Assembly: GCA_004195045.1 (NCBI GenBank)
Contig: SGBC01000001.1
Coordinates: 248,001 to 312,000 of the forward strand
Length of the DNA: 64,000 bases
Source of the DNA: Candidatus Acididesulfobacter guangdongensis
GTDB taxonomy: Bacteria; SZUA-79; Acidulodesulfobacterales; Acidulodesulfobacteraceae
Direction of reading: 5' to 3'
Positions 8,254 through 17,045 of the stretch are shown piece by piece (the first letter of the stretch is position 1; every line of letters begins with the position of its first letter). The notes beneath the pieces are model-generated. The model searched no databases. It had not been told where the DNA came from and saw only the letters and a program-made list of their open reading frames with translations. The translations under genes were made by a program, and so were the position numbers.

Positions 8254-9012
8254 ATGAAAAGTTATTTTTATCTTTTAAAAAAATCGATGCTTTTATTATT
8301 TTCATTATTTCTTGTCTATACTATTTTCTTTTCTTTTTCAAAAATTAATTACGCTCAAAAACAGGCAAATAATAAATTGCTGACTTTTCTTAAATATTCG
8401 TCCATAAAACCGGAATTCATAAAATTTGTAGATTTAAATTTTAATACATTATTTTCAGACTATTTCTGGACATTATTTGTTCAGGAAGCAAGTTCGGATA
8501 AATTAGCATATATGCATTATCCGTATATGTATAAAATTTCGTTAATAACCGTAAAGCTTAATAAAAGATTTAATTATGCATATCAGGCATCAGGGACTCT
8601 TCTCGGACTTGCAGGAAAGCCGAAAAGAGCAATTAAAATACTGAAATTGGGACTCAGGCACATGGGAACAAACTGGAACATTCCGTTTCTGATTTCATTT
8701 AATTATTTTTATAATCTTGGAAATTATGCTAAAGCCGCGCATTATCTTAAATTTGCGGTTAATACAAAAGGAAGTCCTAAATATCTTGAATTTTTATATA
8801 TAAAACTTCTCAATAATTCACAAAATTTCAATAAAGCAAAATTATTTCTTGAAACAATGTATAAAAATAATAAAAATCCATTAATAAGGCATATTATAAA
8901 AGTCAGGATAGACGCAATTAACAGGGAAATTTATTTAAAATCAAAAAAAATAAAATACAAGATACCTTACAGTTTAAAATTATTCCTGCCGAAAAAGGCA
9001 TCTAATAAATAA
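8254..9012 (+). CDS. Membrane-anchored TPR-like hypothetical protein
   Basis: 252 residues. A basic N-terminus is followed by one hydrophobic segment (about residues 10-30), suggesting an inner-membrane anchor with the rest on the periplasmic side. The remainder is helical, with TPR-like spacing of small and aromatic residues (AYQASGTLLGLAGKPKRAIK, FNYFYNLGNYAKAAHYLK), ending in a strongly basic tail. No enzymatic motif is seen. It lies 32 bases upstream of an ABC ATPase and is followed by an ABC-2 permease on the same strand, so it may be an accessory subunit of that transporter. The family is not recognised. Confidence 0.65.
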   Translation: MKSYFYLLKKSMLLLFSLFLVYTIFFSFSKINYAQKQANNKLLTFLKYSSIKPEFIKFVDLNFNTLFSDYFWTLFVQEASSDKLAYMHYPYMYKISLITVKLNKRFNYAYQASGTLLGLAGKPKRAIKILKLGLRHMGTNWNIPFLISFNYFYNLGNYAKAAHYLKFAVNTKGSPKYLEFLYIKLLNNSQNFNKAKLFLETMYKNNKNPLIRHIIKVRIDAINREIYLKSKKIKYKIPYSLKLFLPKKASNK

Positions 9013-9044
9013 TAAATAATTTTTTATAGGGATAACTATTTCAA

Positions 9045-9824
9045 ATGATTGAAATTAATAATATAACTAAATATTTCAGAGTGGGTTTTTTTGGAATAAA
9101 GAAAAATGCCGTAGATAACCTATCTCTTTCTATCAATAAAGGAGAGGTAACAGGTTTTTTCGGTCCGAACGGCGCCGGAAAATCTACAACCATTAAAATG
9201 ATAGTCGGACTCATTAAACCGTCTTCAGGAAATATAAAAATTAACGGGTATAATTCATTAGACTTCAAATCTCGGAACAGATTAGGTTTTTTGCCGGAAA
9301 ATCCGGCTTTTTCCAGAGGTCTCAGAGGGATTGATATAATAAAATATTATTCTAAGATATTAAATATCAAAAACAGAAATAACGACACGGAAAGAGTGCT
9401 GAACTTGACAGGCATATACTATGCAAGAAACACTCAGATACATAAATATTCGAAAGGCATGACGCAGCGGCTTGCTCTCGCCGTGGCTCTTTTGGGCGAT
9501 CCTGAAATATTAATTTTCGACGAACCGCTTTCCGGTTTAGACCCTATCGGCAGAAAAGAGTTTAAAGATATAATATTGCACCTCAAAGAAAAAAAGAAAA
9601 CTATATTTTTTTCTTCGCATATTCTTGCCGACAGCAAAGAACTCTGCGACAGAATAGCAGTGCTGGTAAACGGCAAACTGCTGAAAAATGATTCACTGTC
9701 TTCTTTAGAAAAAGAGGCAAACAATTTTTATGAAAAAATTGACGACAGCTCTAATCTCGAATATAAAAACCCTTTAGAAAACTATTTATACAGCTTAATG
9801 ATTAATAACAATAACAATAAGTAA
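9045..9824 (+). CDS. ABC transporter ATP-binding protein
   Basis: 259 residues, a single nucleotide-binding domain. Walker A GPNGAGKST is at residues 40-48, followed by a Q-loop near LGFLPENPAF, a signature variant YSKGMTQRL at about 145, Walker B ILIFDEPLSGLDP at about 165, and the switch histidine in SSHIL. The YSKGM signature is typical of importer-independent ABC-2 export or membrane-remodelling systems (CcmA/NatA/gliding types). It should pair with the permease at 10028-10873, though 200 bases of repetitive sequence separate them. Substrate unknown. Confidence 0.88.
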   Translation: MIEINNITKYFRVGFFGIKKNAVDNLSLSINKGEVTGFFGPNGAGKSTTIKMIVGLIKPSSGNIKINGYNSLDFKSRNRLGFLPENPAFSRGLRGIDIIKYYSKILNIKNRNNDTERVLNLTGIYYARNTQIHKYSKGMTQRLALAVALLGDPEILIFDEPLSGLDPIGRKEFKDIILHLKEKKKTIFFSSHILADSKELCDRIAVLVNGKLLKNDSLSSLEKEANNFYEKIDDSSNLEYKNPLENYLYSLMINNNNNK

Positions 9825-10027
9825 AAAACGAAGCGCAATAAACTATAAATGGACTATAAAATGCCCATAAACTATAGACTATAAACTATAAACTATAAAC
9901 TATTTAATTCTATATAATCTAAAACTATAAATAATCTAACAATATAAAAATTGCATACAAGACTATAAACTGCATATAAACTAAAAACTATAAACTAAAC
10001 CTATAATTTTACACACTTTCAAAAAAT
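9825..10027. repeat. CTATAAA-type short tandem repeats
   Basis: The spacer between the ABC ATPase and permease genes is made largely of ACTATAA/CTATAAA units, with a clean 7-bp tandem run at about 9870-9903 and scattered copies to about 10005. No gene is seen. The repeat probably lengthened a spacer inside an operon. Confidence 0.75.
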
Positions 10028-10873
10028 ATGAAAAAAATAATCTATTCGGCATTCTATTCTTTTAATGAAATTAAAAATTCAAAGATATTCTATTCTTTTT
10101 TAATTTTTGCTCTAATTCTGATTTCAGGCAGTTATTTTGTTTCGCAGACAAGTTTTATAGACCAGGGCAGGATTATGGTTGATTTTTCAATATTTGCAAT
10201 CTCAATATTCAATATTTTTATCGGTATTTTTATCGGTTCGTCTATTATTTATGATGATATCGAAAAAAAGAGCATATTCTTAAATTTGACTAAACCTATA
10301 AAGCGGAGTTATTATCTAGGAGGCAGGATATTAGGGCTTATATTGGCTATAATTATGTCAACTTTTATTATGACGATTATTTTTTATGCAGTCCTGCTGA
10401 TTATGAGGAAATATGTCTCACCTGTATATTTTGGCAGTATTAGTTTAGAAATTATGCCGCAGTCTATATTTGTTCAGAGTTTTTTTATAATCATAGAGTC
10501 AAGTTTTATTGCAATAATAGCTATTTTATTTTCATTAATTACTTCTAAGGCTCTTGCCTCAATATTCACAATAATAATCTTATTTATTGGGGAAGTTTCA
10601 AGCAGGTTAAATGCTTTGGTTAAGCCGCTCAAGATAATAACAGACGGTAAATTAAAAATTGAAAACCATGCAAGTCCGATAACTATTTTTATTGTACATC
10701 TTTTATATACTGTTTTGCCGAATTTTTCAATTTTCAATATTTCTGCAGAGACTTCTTATAAAATAAGCATCCCCGCCGATATTATATTTTACCGTTTTAT
10801 TTACGGACTATCATATTCAATCTTATTATTTATCATAGCATTAGTGATATTTAATAAAAAGGATATCACATGA
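10028..10873 (+). CDS. ABC-2 type transporter permease
   Basis: 281 residues, strongly hydrophobic, with about six membrane segments: near 20-38, 55-75, 100-130, 150-190, 220-235 and 255-275. The cytoplasmic segment DDIEKKSIFLNLTKPIKRSYYLGGRILG after the second membrane helix is the typical ABC-2 coupling loop. It is probably the partner of the ATPase at 9045-9824 and of the TPR-like protein before it. Export or rearrangement of a membrane component is likely; substrate not inferable. The gene converges on the DUF3857 gene, with a palindromic repeat between them. Confidence 0.83.
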   Translation: MKKIIYSAFYSFNEIKNSKIFYSFLIFALILISGSYFVSQTSFIDQGRIMVDFSIFAISIFNIFIGIFIGSSIIYDDIEKKSIFLNLTKPIKRSYYLGGRILGLILAIIMSTFIMTIIFYAVLLIMRKYVSPVYFGSISLEIMPQSIFVQSFFIIIESSFIAIIAILFSLITSKALASIFTIIILFIGEVSSRLNALVKPLKIITDGKLKIENHASPITIFIVHLLYTVLPNFSIFNISAETSYKISIPADIIFYRFIYGLSYSILLFIIALVIFNKKDIT

Positions 10874-10909
10874 AACTATCCATATAACTGAATTGCCCTG
10901 CAACATTAT

Positions 10910-10938
10910 AAAAAAAAGGCGTCAGACACCTTTTTTTT
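10910..10938. terminator. Dispersed palindrome, copy 2, likely bidirectional terminator
   Basis: A stem of A8-GGCGTC / GACACC-T8 sits between two convergent genes ending at 10873 and 10976. It belongs to the GGTGTC/GACACC palindrome family. Runs of A and T on either side give a U-tract in both directions, as expected for an intrinsic terminator serving both genes. One G-T type mismatch interrupts the stem. Confidence 0.6.
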
Positions 10939-10975
10939 AATCAGATATCTTTTCTCCTTTTCTTATATCTTTTCT

Positions 10976-13102
10976 CTAATTATACAGCCCTACATAGTAA
11001 TTTTTGATATACTGCAAATATTCCCTTATTAATGACCTGTATTTACCGTAATCTTTCTGCTTAACTCTGGATGATTTAGATATAAATCCTGATGTACAGA
11101 GCAATTGCTTCTTGCCTTTATTGCCTTTGCTGTTTTCTGTAACAGAACATTTTGAAAATATTTTGCCTGCCGTATTGCTGACATCTAACACGGGCGGCAT
11201 ATAGAATAATCTGAATTTTGCCGGTAAATCAATAATGATTTTAGATTCGTGTTCAAACGGATAGCCTATAACGAGCGGATAAATTCTTTTATTCCGCAAA
11301 ACAAGATGCATCAAAGAATTATCAATAGGCAGCGGTAAATGAAATATAAACTTGTTTCCAGAACCCTGCATATAATTTTTATCACTGAATTTTAGTGCTA
11401 AAACAATATTTTTTTTGACATTTTTGATATAAGAATATTTAAAATATTTTATATTAGCGCCGGGAATAAAAGAATATAGAAAATCCCCCGCCTTAATTAA
11501 TTTTTTATAATCATTCATATTTTTCAAATCAGAACGTTCAAATTTAGCATAAACGCCTTTATATATATAAGATATTTTGCCGTCAATTTTTCCGTTTTTG
11601 TTTATCTTGCCTTTAAATATATAATTCTTTTTATTTTGAATGAAACTTTCTTCAGGCAGCGTGATCATTTTATATTTATCGCGACCTATTATTTCGAGAG
11701 CTTTTCTTCCCGCCAGCGAAAAAGGCAGATTAAATGCTTTCACCGAAGAAGAATCAGGAAAAATATAAAATGTTTTGCCTGCAATTTTTGCCGCTACTAT
11801 TACAGAATCAAATTGCATAGGATTTATAATATGCCTATTGAGATTTGAGGTATTGAGCGATGTTGCAATGACAGGATACGCTTTAATGTGTTCTATTTTT
11901 AGCAGGGCAATAAATAAAACTGCCAAAGATTTTGAATCCCCGAAGCCGTCGGAAAATGTTTTTATAGCGCTGACGGGTCTGTAACCGTTTATGCCGTAGC
12001 CTAATCCCGTATATTGGAATGATTTTATAAAGTTATAATATAATTTGGATATTTTTCTTAAATCTTTATTGATTTTAACTGTATTGATTTTAGCTGCATT
12101 GATTTTAGCTGCATCTCTGTCATGGTCATGTCTATAATTTTTATATTCTGCATCTTTAATATCTTTGGTGTAGCCGGCATTCTTTTTTACGCCTCTATGA
12201 TTTATATTATGCACATAGCTTACCATGTTTTTATTATATGTTTCGGCAGTATTAAACAAATCATATAGTCTTGAAGAAAGTTTTCCCCATGAGCTGAATG
12301 AAGAAATAGAAATATATTTTCTGTAATTTTGCAGGGACGGCATGTAATTTTCTTTTTTTAAAGCAGGCAAATTTGAAAATTTTAAATGTAATACCCTGTA
12401 TTTTATATTTTTTACTGTTTTAAACGTACGGGTGCAATCAGATGCTGCTATATTATGCAGATAGATATTCAACCGCATATTTGCAGGATAATACACAACC
12501 AAAGACGTATTCTTAACAGGAATAGTACGGCTGAAGTTGACGGTGTCAAAAACACTGTTTTTTATTAGCGGTTTAAATGACGTAAGCTGATATGAATAAT
12601 GCAATATAGCCCCTGTTTCGACCGCCGGCATAGAAATTGTAAAATATTTAATATCCGAATAAATCGGATAATTAACGGCAAAACTTGGCGATACGACATT
12701 TATTGCAAGTTTGCCCGGCGCTATTCTGAACACCTTTTTTAATATCGTATATGCGTTTATTAATTTTAGTCTCTGGTATTTTAATGAATATGGAACTACT
12801 ACTTCAGAATATTTATTAATGCCTCTTTCCGATAAAATTTTAATATCTGTGCTGACATCTTCCGTCAGCTGATAACGTTTATTAATTTTTATTACTATTG
12901 TTTTATTAAGAATTTTTGCGCCGTATTTTGCGGCAGTCAGCGCAAAGACATTGCCGCTTTCAAAGAAAATGGCGCTGAATAAAATAATTAGCAAAACAAA
13001 TCCGGTTATATATTTGTTATTTAATTTTTTTGTAAAAAATTTATCAAAAATAGAATTAAAACTTTTTTGTTCCAAATTTACTAACCGATTATCAATTTTC
13101 AT
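10976..13102 (-). CDS. DUF3857 / transglutaminase-like protein, predicted catalytically inactive
   Basis: 708 residues. A membrane segment (about 33-53) is followed by a large extracytoplasmic part: a DUF3857-like beta domain (about 60-300), a transglutaminase-like core (about 365-455), and a C-terminal beta-rich region. In active members the core reads GDCKD, then FNHVIV, then a late Asp. Here these positions are GDSKS (Ser390 for Cys), FDSVIV (Ser433 for His) and FPDSS (Asp450 kept), so two of three catalytic residues are missing. It is likely a binding or structural protein of the cell envelope. A short 15-bp repeat at about 12064-12111 encodes an Ala-Lys-Ile-Asn repeat in a loop just before the core. 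The gene stands alone, convergent with the ABC permease. Confidence 0.75.
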   Translation of the reverse strand: MKIDNRLVNLEQKSFNSIFDKFFTKKLNNKYITGFVLLIILFSAIFFESGNVFALTAAKYGAKILNKTIVIKINKRYQLTEDVSTDIKILSERGINKYSEVVVPYSLKYQRLKLINAYTILKKVFRIAPGKLAINVVSPSFAVNYPIYSDIKYFTISMPAVETGAILHYSYQLTSFKPLIKNSVFDTVNFSRTIPVKNTSLVVYYPANMRLNIYLHNIAASDCTRTFKTVKNIKYRVLHLKFSNLPALKKENYMPSLQNYRKYISISSFSSWGKLSSRLYDLFNTAETYNKNMVSYVHNINHRGVKKNAGYTKDIKDAEYKNYRHDHDRDAAKINAAKINTVKINKDLRKISKLYYNFIKSFQYTGLGYGINGYRPVSAIKTFSDGFGDSKSLAVLFIALLKIEHIKAYPVIATSLNTSNLNRHIINPMQFDSVIVAAKIAGKTFYIFPDSSSVKAFNLPFSLAGRKALEIIGRDKYKMITLPEESFIQNKKNYIFKGKINKNGKIDGKISYIYKGVYAKFERSDLKNMNDYKKLIKAGDFLYSFIPGANIKYFKYSYIKNVKKNIVLALKFSDKNYMQGSGNKFIFHLPLPIDNSLMHLVLRNKRIYPLVIGYPFEHESKIIIDLPAKFRLFYMPPVLDVSNTAGKIFSKCSVTENSKGNKGKKQLLCTSGFISKSSRVKQKDYGKYRSLIREYLQYIKNYYVGLYN

Positions 13103-13230
13103 AAATTTTCTTTTCCTGTTGTTTTATTTGATTTTGACATACGCTCATACCTAAAGGCAGAGAATAAGCTTCATTATACTTCATTTTCGGCATCAATGGC
13201 AAATACCCGTATATTCTTCTTTAACTTAGG

Positions 13231-14382
13231 TCAATCTAACTTGCATATACTAAAAATAGAACATTTTTCACAATTATCTTTTTTCTTGCTCTTGGTACAG
13301 AGATCAAGTATTCCCAGCCTTGTTATTGCAAAATCGTATTTTATAGGGTCAAAATAATCTAATTTTTTCAAATTTTCGGTAATCTGAAGAGCCATCTTAA
13401 AAGAAGGGTTTTTAAGATCGGTCAGTCCAATATATTTGCATATTCTTGCAATGTGTGTATCTACCGGCATTATTAACTGGGAAGGCGATATTTTGGACCA
13501 TATGCCAAAATCAAGATTATCGGTGTTTCTTACCATCCATCTTAAATATAAATTAAGTCTTTTGCATGGACTATTATCAGCCGGTGATGTAAAAAAATAC
13601 GAAACCATAAATTTATTGAAAAATCTCAAAGGAGCTTTTTCCGTTATATTTTCTGTTCTATCATCGGCTGAATTTTGTTTTAGCGTATGCGAACCGTATG
13701 AACCGTGAGAGCCGTATATTTTCTCATAATCGGCTAATTTTAAAGCCCTTTCGGTAAAACTTACAATAGCTTCTTTTAAATTTAAAGCATGAGGAATATA
13801 TCCTTCCATAAAAAAATTTTCAATAGAACCGTACTGTTTAATAATTTCGCTTAAGATATAAAACAGCGCGACAAAATCATTCTCTTTTATAAATCTATAA
13901 TAAATGCCCTTAAATTGTTTAAAACCGTCTTCTATTTTAAAATTCAGCGTAAAATCATAAAAGTTATGACCGGCTATTTTATCAATTTTATCTAATATTT
14001 TAAGTATCTGGCTGACATTCCCGAACGCAAATCCTGCAGCAATAAAACCGGCTATTTCAATATCCCGTTTTTTGTCAAATTTGTGCACAAACCCTAAGGG
14101 GTCGGAATAAAGAAACGATTCTTCGAATTTTTCATATAAATTTTCAAGACATTCCTTTATCTTAATATTATGGTCTAAATTTTCTATAGGTTTTATTTTT
14201 CCATTTTTGTATAAAAAAGTTTTACCGTTCGGCAATGTCCAGCAGTCATCGTCTTCTAACGGGTACGGAACGTTTCGCCCTCTTCCGACAAAGGTTTCGG
14301 TTCCGTCGATTATCGTGAACCAGTTAAAATTATTGTCCTGCCATAAGATTGGTCTATCTAAAACTTCATTAAAATCAGCCAT
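13231..14382 (-). CDS. TIGR02757 (DUF2400) family protein
   Basis: 383 residues. The central and C-terminal parts match the TIGR02757 family: DPLGFVHKFDKKRDIEIAGFIAAGFAFGN, RLNLYLRWMVR, and MPVDTHIARICKYIGL. The family's function is not established. The C-terminus has Cys362-x8-Cys371-x2-Cys374-x5-Cys380, close to the 4Fe-4S loop of endonuclease III-type DNA glycosylases, and the VDTHIARICKYIGL segment is also HhH-GPD-like, so a distant relation to DNA repair enzymes is plausible. About 85 N-terminal residues (FVGRGRNVPYPLEDDDCW) precede the usual family start and look like a separate small domain. The gene is separated from its neighbours by repetitive spacers. Confidence 0.75.
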   Translation of the reverse strand: MADFNEVLDRPILWQDNNFNWFTIIDGTETFVGRGRNVPYPLEDDDCWTLPNGKTFLYKNGKIKPIENLDHNIKIKECLENLYEKFEESFLYSDPLGFVHKFDKKRDIEIAGFIAAGFAFGNVSQILKILDKIDKIAGHNFYDFTLNFKIEDGFKQFKGIYYRFIKENDFVALFYILSEIIKQYGSIENFFMEGYIPHALNLKEAIVSFTERALKLADYEKIYGSHGSYGSHTLKQNSADDRTENITEKAPLRFFNKFMVSYFFTSPADNSPCKRLNLYLRWMVRNTDNLDFGIWSKISPSQLIMPVDTHIARICKYIGLTDLKNPSFKMALQITENLKKLDYFDPIKYDFAITRLGILDLCTKSKKKDNCEKCSIFSICKLD

Positions 14383-14441
14383 TTGAAATAATTAACGCTT
14401 TATTATTTTATTAGTTTATTTTATTTAATTATTTAATTTGC

Positions 14442-14513
14442 TACTTATTTAATTTGCTACTCGGTTACTTATTTAATTTGTTACTCAGTTACTTATTTAA
14501 TTTGTTACTCGGT
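14442..14513. repeat. 24-bp x 3 minisatellite
   Basis: Three tandem 24-bp units of the form TACTTATTTAATTTGYTACTC(G/A)GT, plus a partial unit on each side, fill the spacer between the TIGR02757 gene and the flavodiiron gene. Confidence 0.9.
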
Positions 14514-14549
14514 TAATTTGTTAATTATTGTATTGTTTTTTTCTTGCTA

Positions 14550-15776
14550 TTATTCTTCCGTAATTTTATAAGCGAAATCCATTCCAAATTTTTCACATTT
14601 TTCCAAATCTTCTTCAAAAGGAACCATCTGAACTTTAAGCCCTTCAAGCAAAACTTCGAATTTCAAACTTTTTAATATATCTTCTACCATTTTGACAGCT
14701 TCTCCGCTCCATCCGTAACAGCCGAACACGGCGGCTTTTTTGTTTTTAACGTTAAGCATAACTAAAGACGCTATCATATCAAAAATAGGTTTGGGAGGCT
14801 TTGCGTTAAGCGTGGGAGACCCGACTATAATGCCGTCGGAATTCTCAATTATATCCACAACATCATTAATATCGTCGTTTATGAGATTGCACAGCACTAC
14901 TTCTGTTAAAGATTCTATCTGCGCGCCTTTTACCACGTGTTTTGCCATCTCTTCCGTATTTCCGTACGCCGAAGCATAGACAACGGCAATTTTTTTTATG
15001 CTTTTATCCTTTTTGGTATCTATGCTTCTATTGTAATACCAGTCTATATATTTTTGCAAATTATCTCTCAGTATCGGACCGTGCGAGGGAGCAATTATTT
15101 CAAAATCATAATTTTTTAATTTTTCTATTGCGCTGAGTGCATAATTTTTAAATGGACGCATTATATGTTCAAAATAAAATTTGAAAGCGCCAAACGCCGC
15201 CTCTTTATCGTCTATTAAATCGTTAAACATTTTCTCATCGCAATAATGCGCACCTAGAAAGTCGCAAGGCATCAAAATTTTATCTTCTTTAATATATGTA
15301 AACATAGTATCGGGCCAGTGCAGAAACGGTGCGCTCACAAATTCAAGGGTTTTACCTCCTAAATCTATAGAATCTCCATCCCCTACGGTTATATTTTTAT
15401 AGTCGGTTTTTATAATATGCTGAACAAAATGATGCGCATTTTTAGAATATACCAAAGTGGCATCTTTAGCTATTTCTTTAATGCTGTGAAGAGCGCCCGA
15501 GTGGTCCGGTTCAGTGTGATTTATCACAATATAGTCTATTTTTGAAATATCGGTAATACCGCTTAATTTTTCCAGCAGCTGATCTTTAGTATTTAATTTC
15601 ACGGTATCTATAAGGGCGGATTTTTCTTTGCCCTGAATAAAATATGAATTATAAGTCGTTCCATGCTTTGTGGGAACAACTATGTCAAAAACTTTCAGTT
15701 CAGGATCGAAAGCGCCTACGTAATAGACCCCTTCTTTAATTTTAATGGCTTTATTTATATTTTTCGTGTCTTCCAT
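14550..15776 (-). CDS. Flavodiiron protein (rubredoxin:oxygen / NO oxidoreductase type)
   Basis: 408 residues, the standard class A length. The metallo-beta-lactamase-like domain (about 1-250) carries diiron ligands in His87-x-Glu89-x-Asp91-His92 (HTEPDHSG), with further ligands at HWPD, CDFLGAHYC and the PSHGP histidine. The flavodoxin domain (about 255-405) opens with AVVYASAYGNTEEMA, an FMN phosphate loop. The enzyme reduces O2 to water, or NO to N2O, using electrons usually from rubredoxin, and protects anaerobes in the cytoplasm. No rubredoxin domain is fused at the C-terminus and none is adjacent, so the electron donor is elsewhere. The all-ligand motif suggests it is active. Confidence 0.93.
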   Translation of the reverse strand: MEDTKNINKAIKIKEGVYYVGAFDPELKVFDIVVPTKHGTTYNSYFIQGKEKSALIDTVKLNTKDQLLEKLSGITDISKIDYIVINHTEPDHSGALHSIKEIAKDATLVYSKNAHHFVQHIIKTDYKNITVGDGDSIDLGGKTLEFVSAPFLHWPDTMFTYIKEDKILMPCDFLGAHYCDEKMFNDLIDDKEAAFGAFKFYFEHIMRPFKNYALSAIEKLKNYDFEIIAPSHGPILRDNLQKYIDWYYNRSIDTKKDKSIKKIAVVYASAYGNTEEMAKHVVKGAQIESLTEVVLCNLINDDINDVVDIIENSDGIIVGSPTLNAKPPKPIFDMIASLVMLNVKNKKAAVFGCYGWSGEAVKMVEDILKSLKFEVLLEGLKVQMVPFEEDLEKCEKFGMDFAYKITEE

Positions 15777-15850
15777 TTTAACCTCTGATTATATTATGTA
15801 ATTATTATTTATGTATAAGTATTATGTATAAATTGTCTTAATGTGTCTAT

Positions 15851-15986
15851 ATTAAATTAACTTTATGATTAAATTAATCTTACGACTAAATTAACTATAT
15901 GACTAAATTAATCTTATGACTAAATTAACTATATCACTAAATTAACTTTATGATTAAATTAATCTTATGACTAAATAAACTTTATG
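15851..15986. repeat. 17-bp x 8 tandem repeat
   Basis: Eight uninterrupted 17-bp units of consensus ACTAAATTAAYTWTATG. Units alternate between two variants, AACTTTATG/AACTATATG and AATCTTATG, suggesting growth by duplication of a 34-bp dimer. There are no spacers, so it is not a CRISPR array. Confidence 0.92.
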
Positions 15987-16210
15987 GTTAGTTAAATTGT
16001 TAACGATTAAATCAGCATTAACGTCAAATAAATATTTGCCGCCTGCAAATAATCGGCAATACTGTTTATTGCTTTAAATAATTTATAATTTTTATTAATT
16101 ATTGTTTATAACTTCAATTTGTTATATTATATAATTTTTTGATACAAATGTAAAATAATAAAACAACATTATAAAATTTATTTATTCAATTTATCTGTCT
16201 ATCTTTTAAT

Positions 16211-16261
16211 ACCGGCTTTTAACATCGGTTTTTAACGTCGGTCTTTAACGCAGCTTTTAAC
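16211..16261. repeat. 13-bp x 4 tandem repeat before the marC-like gene
   Basis: Four units of the form NYCGGYTTTTAAC (the last is 12 bp) end 17 bases before the MarC-family start codon, overlapping the expected promoter or leader of that gene. Confidence 0.8.
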
Positions 16262-16278
16262 GGAATACGGAAGATATT

Positions 16279-16905
16279 ATGCAAACTATTATAATAACGT
16301 CTGTCTATCACATTTTTCTTGCTTCAATACCTATTCTTGTCGCAATCGATATATTTGGAATCTTGCCTATATATATAGATTTTATCAAGGATTCTGACGA
16401 CGTTGAAGAAAAGCATATACGCAAAAATTCTCTTATCACCGCGTTTACGGTCGGTTTAGGTTTTTTATTTTTAGGAAAACTTGTTTTCTTAATTATGGGT
16501 ATTTCAATTTACGACTTTGAAATAGCAGGAGGAATTTTACTTTTCATAATATCCATAAAAAATCTGATATCCGAAAAAGAAGGCTTGAAAAAATCTTTAA
16601 ATAATGCTGATTTAGGCGTTGTGCCTATCGGAGTTCCGTTAATAGTCGGACCCGGAGTTTTGACAACTCTTTTGATATTGGTTGGGGTTTACGGGTATGT
16701 CATTGTAACAATCGCTTTTTTTATTAATATTCTGATAGTTTACTTTGTTTTAAAAAACACGCGCATTTTAATAAAGATACTTGGAAAAAAAGGGTCAAAC
16801 GCAGCAGGCAAAATAGCAGCGCTGCTTCTTGCCGCGTATGCGATAATGATGGTCAGAAAGGGTATTGCAAATACCGTACTTCATTACTTAAAAATTATTA
16901 AGTGA
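16279..16905 (+). CDS. MarC family integral membrane protein
   Basis: 208 residues with six predicted membrane segments, the MarC/UPF0056 layout. Recognisable elements are the N-terminal IDIFGILPIYIDF segment, AGGILLFIISIKNL, and GVPLIVGPGVLTTLLIL, which carries the family's conserved Pro-Gly pair. The role of the family is unsettled; early links of MarC to multiple antibiotic resistance were not upheld, and a transporter function has been proposed. It stands alone and is convergent with ychF, so context gives no clue. Confidence 0.87.
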   Translation: MQTIIITSVYHIFLASIPILVAIDIFGILPIYIDFIKDSDDVEEKHIRKNSLITAFTVGLGFLFLGKLVFLIMGISIYDFEIAGGILLFIISIKNLISEKEGLKKSLNNADLGVVPIGVPLIVGPGVLTTLLILVGVYGYVIVTIAFFINILIVYFVLKNTRILIKILGKKGSNAAGKIAALLLAAYAIMMVRKGIANTVLHYLKIIK

Positions 16906-17045
16906 AATATTCCTCCCGTTTAAGCGGCGTGAATATTTTTGCTTTATTTCAAATAAAAAACCGGCGGCTGCCAATTAATATAATTACTTCAATTGCTTTA
17001 ATTATTCTAATTATAACCGCTTCTAATTACTTAGACATTAAAAAA

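Larger units (their letters stand above)
15777..16278. other. Repeat-filled divergent intergenic region
   Basis: This 502-base stretch between divergent flavodiiron and MarC genes has no gene. It contains an eight-unit 17-bp repeat and a four-unit 13-bp repeat, listed separately, and is otherwise AT-rich. Promoters for both genes must lie here, but no single match is convincing. Confidence 0.7.

Noticed and set aside
15851-15986. Possible CRISPR array
   Set aside because: Units are contiguous 17-mers without unique spacers, and no cas genes are nearby.
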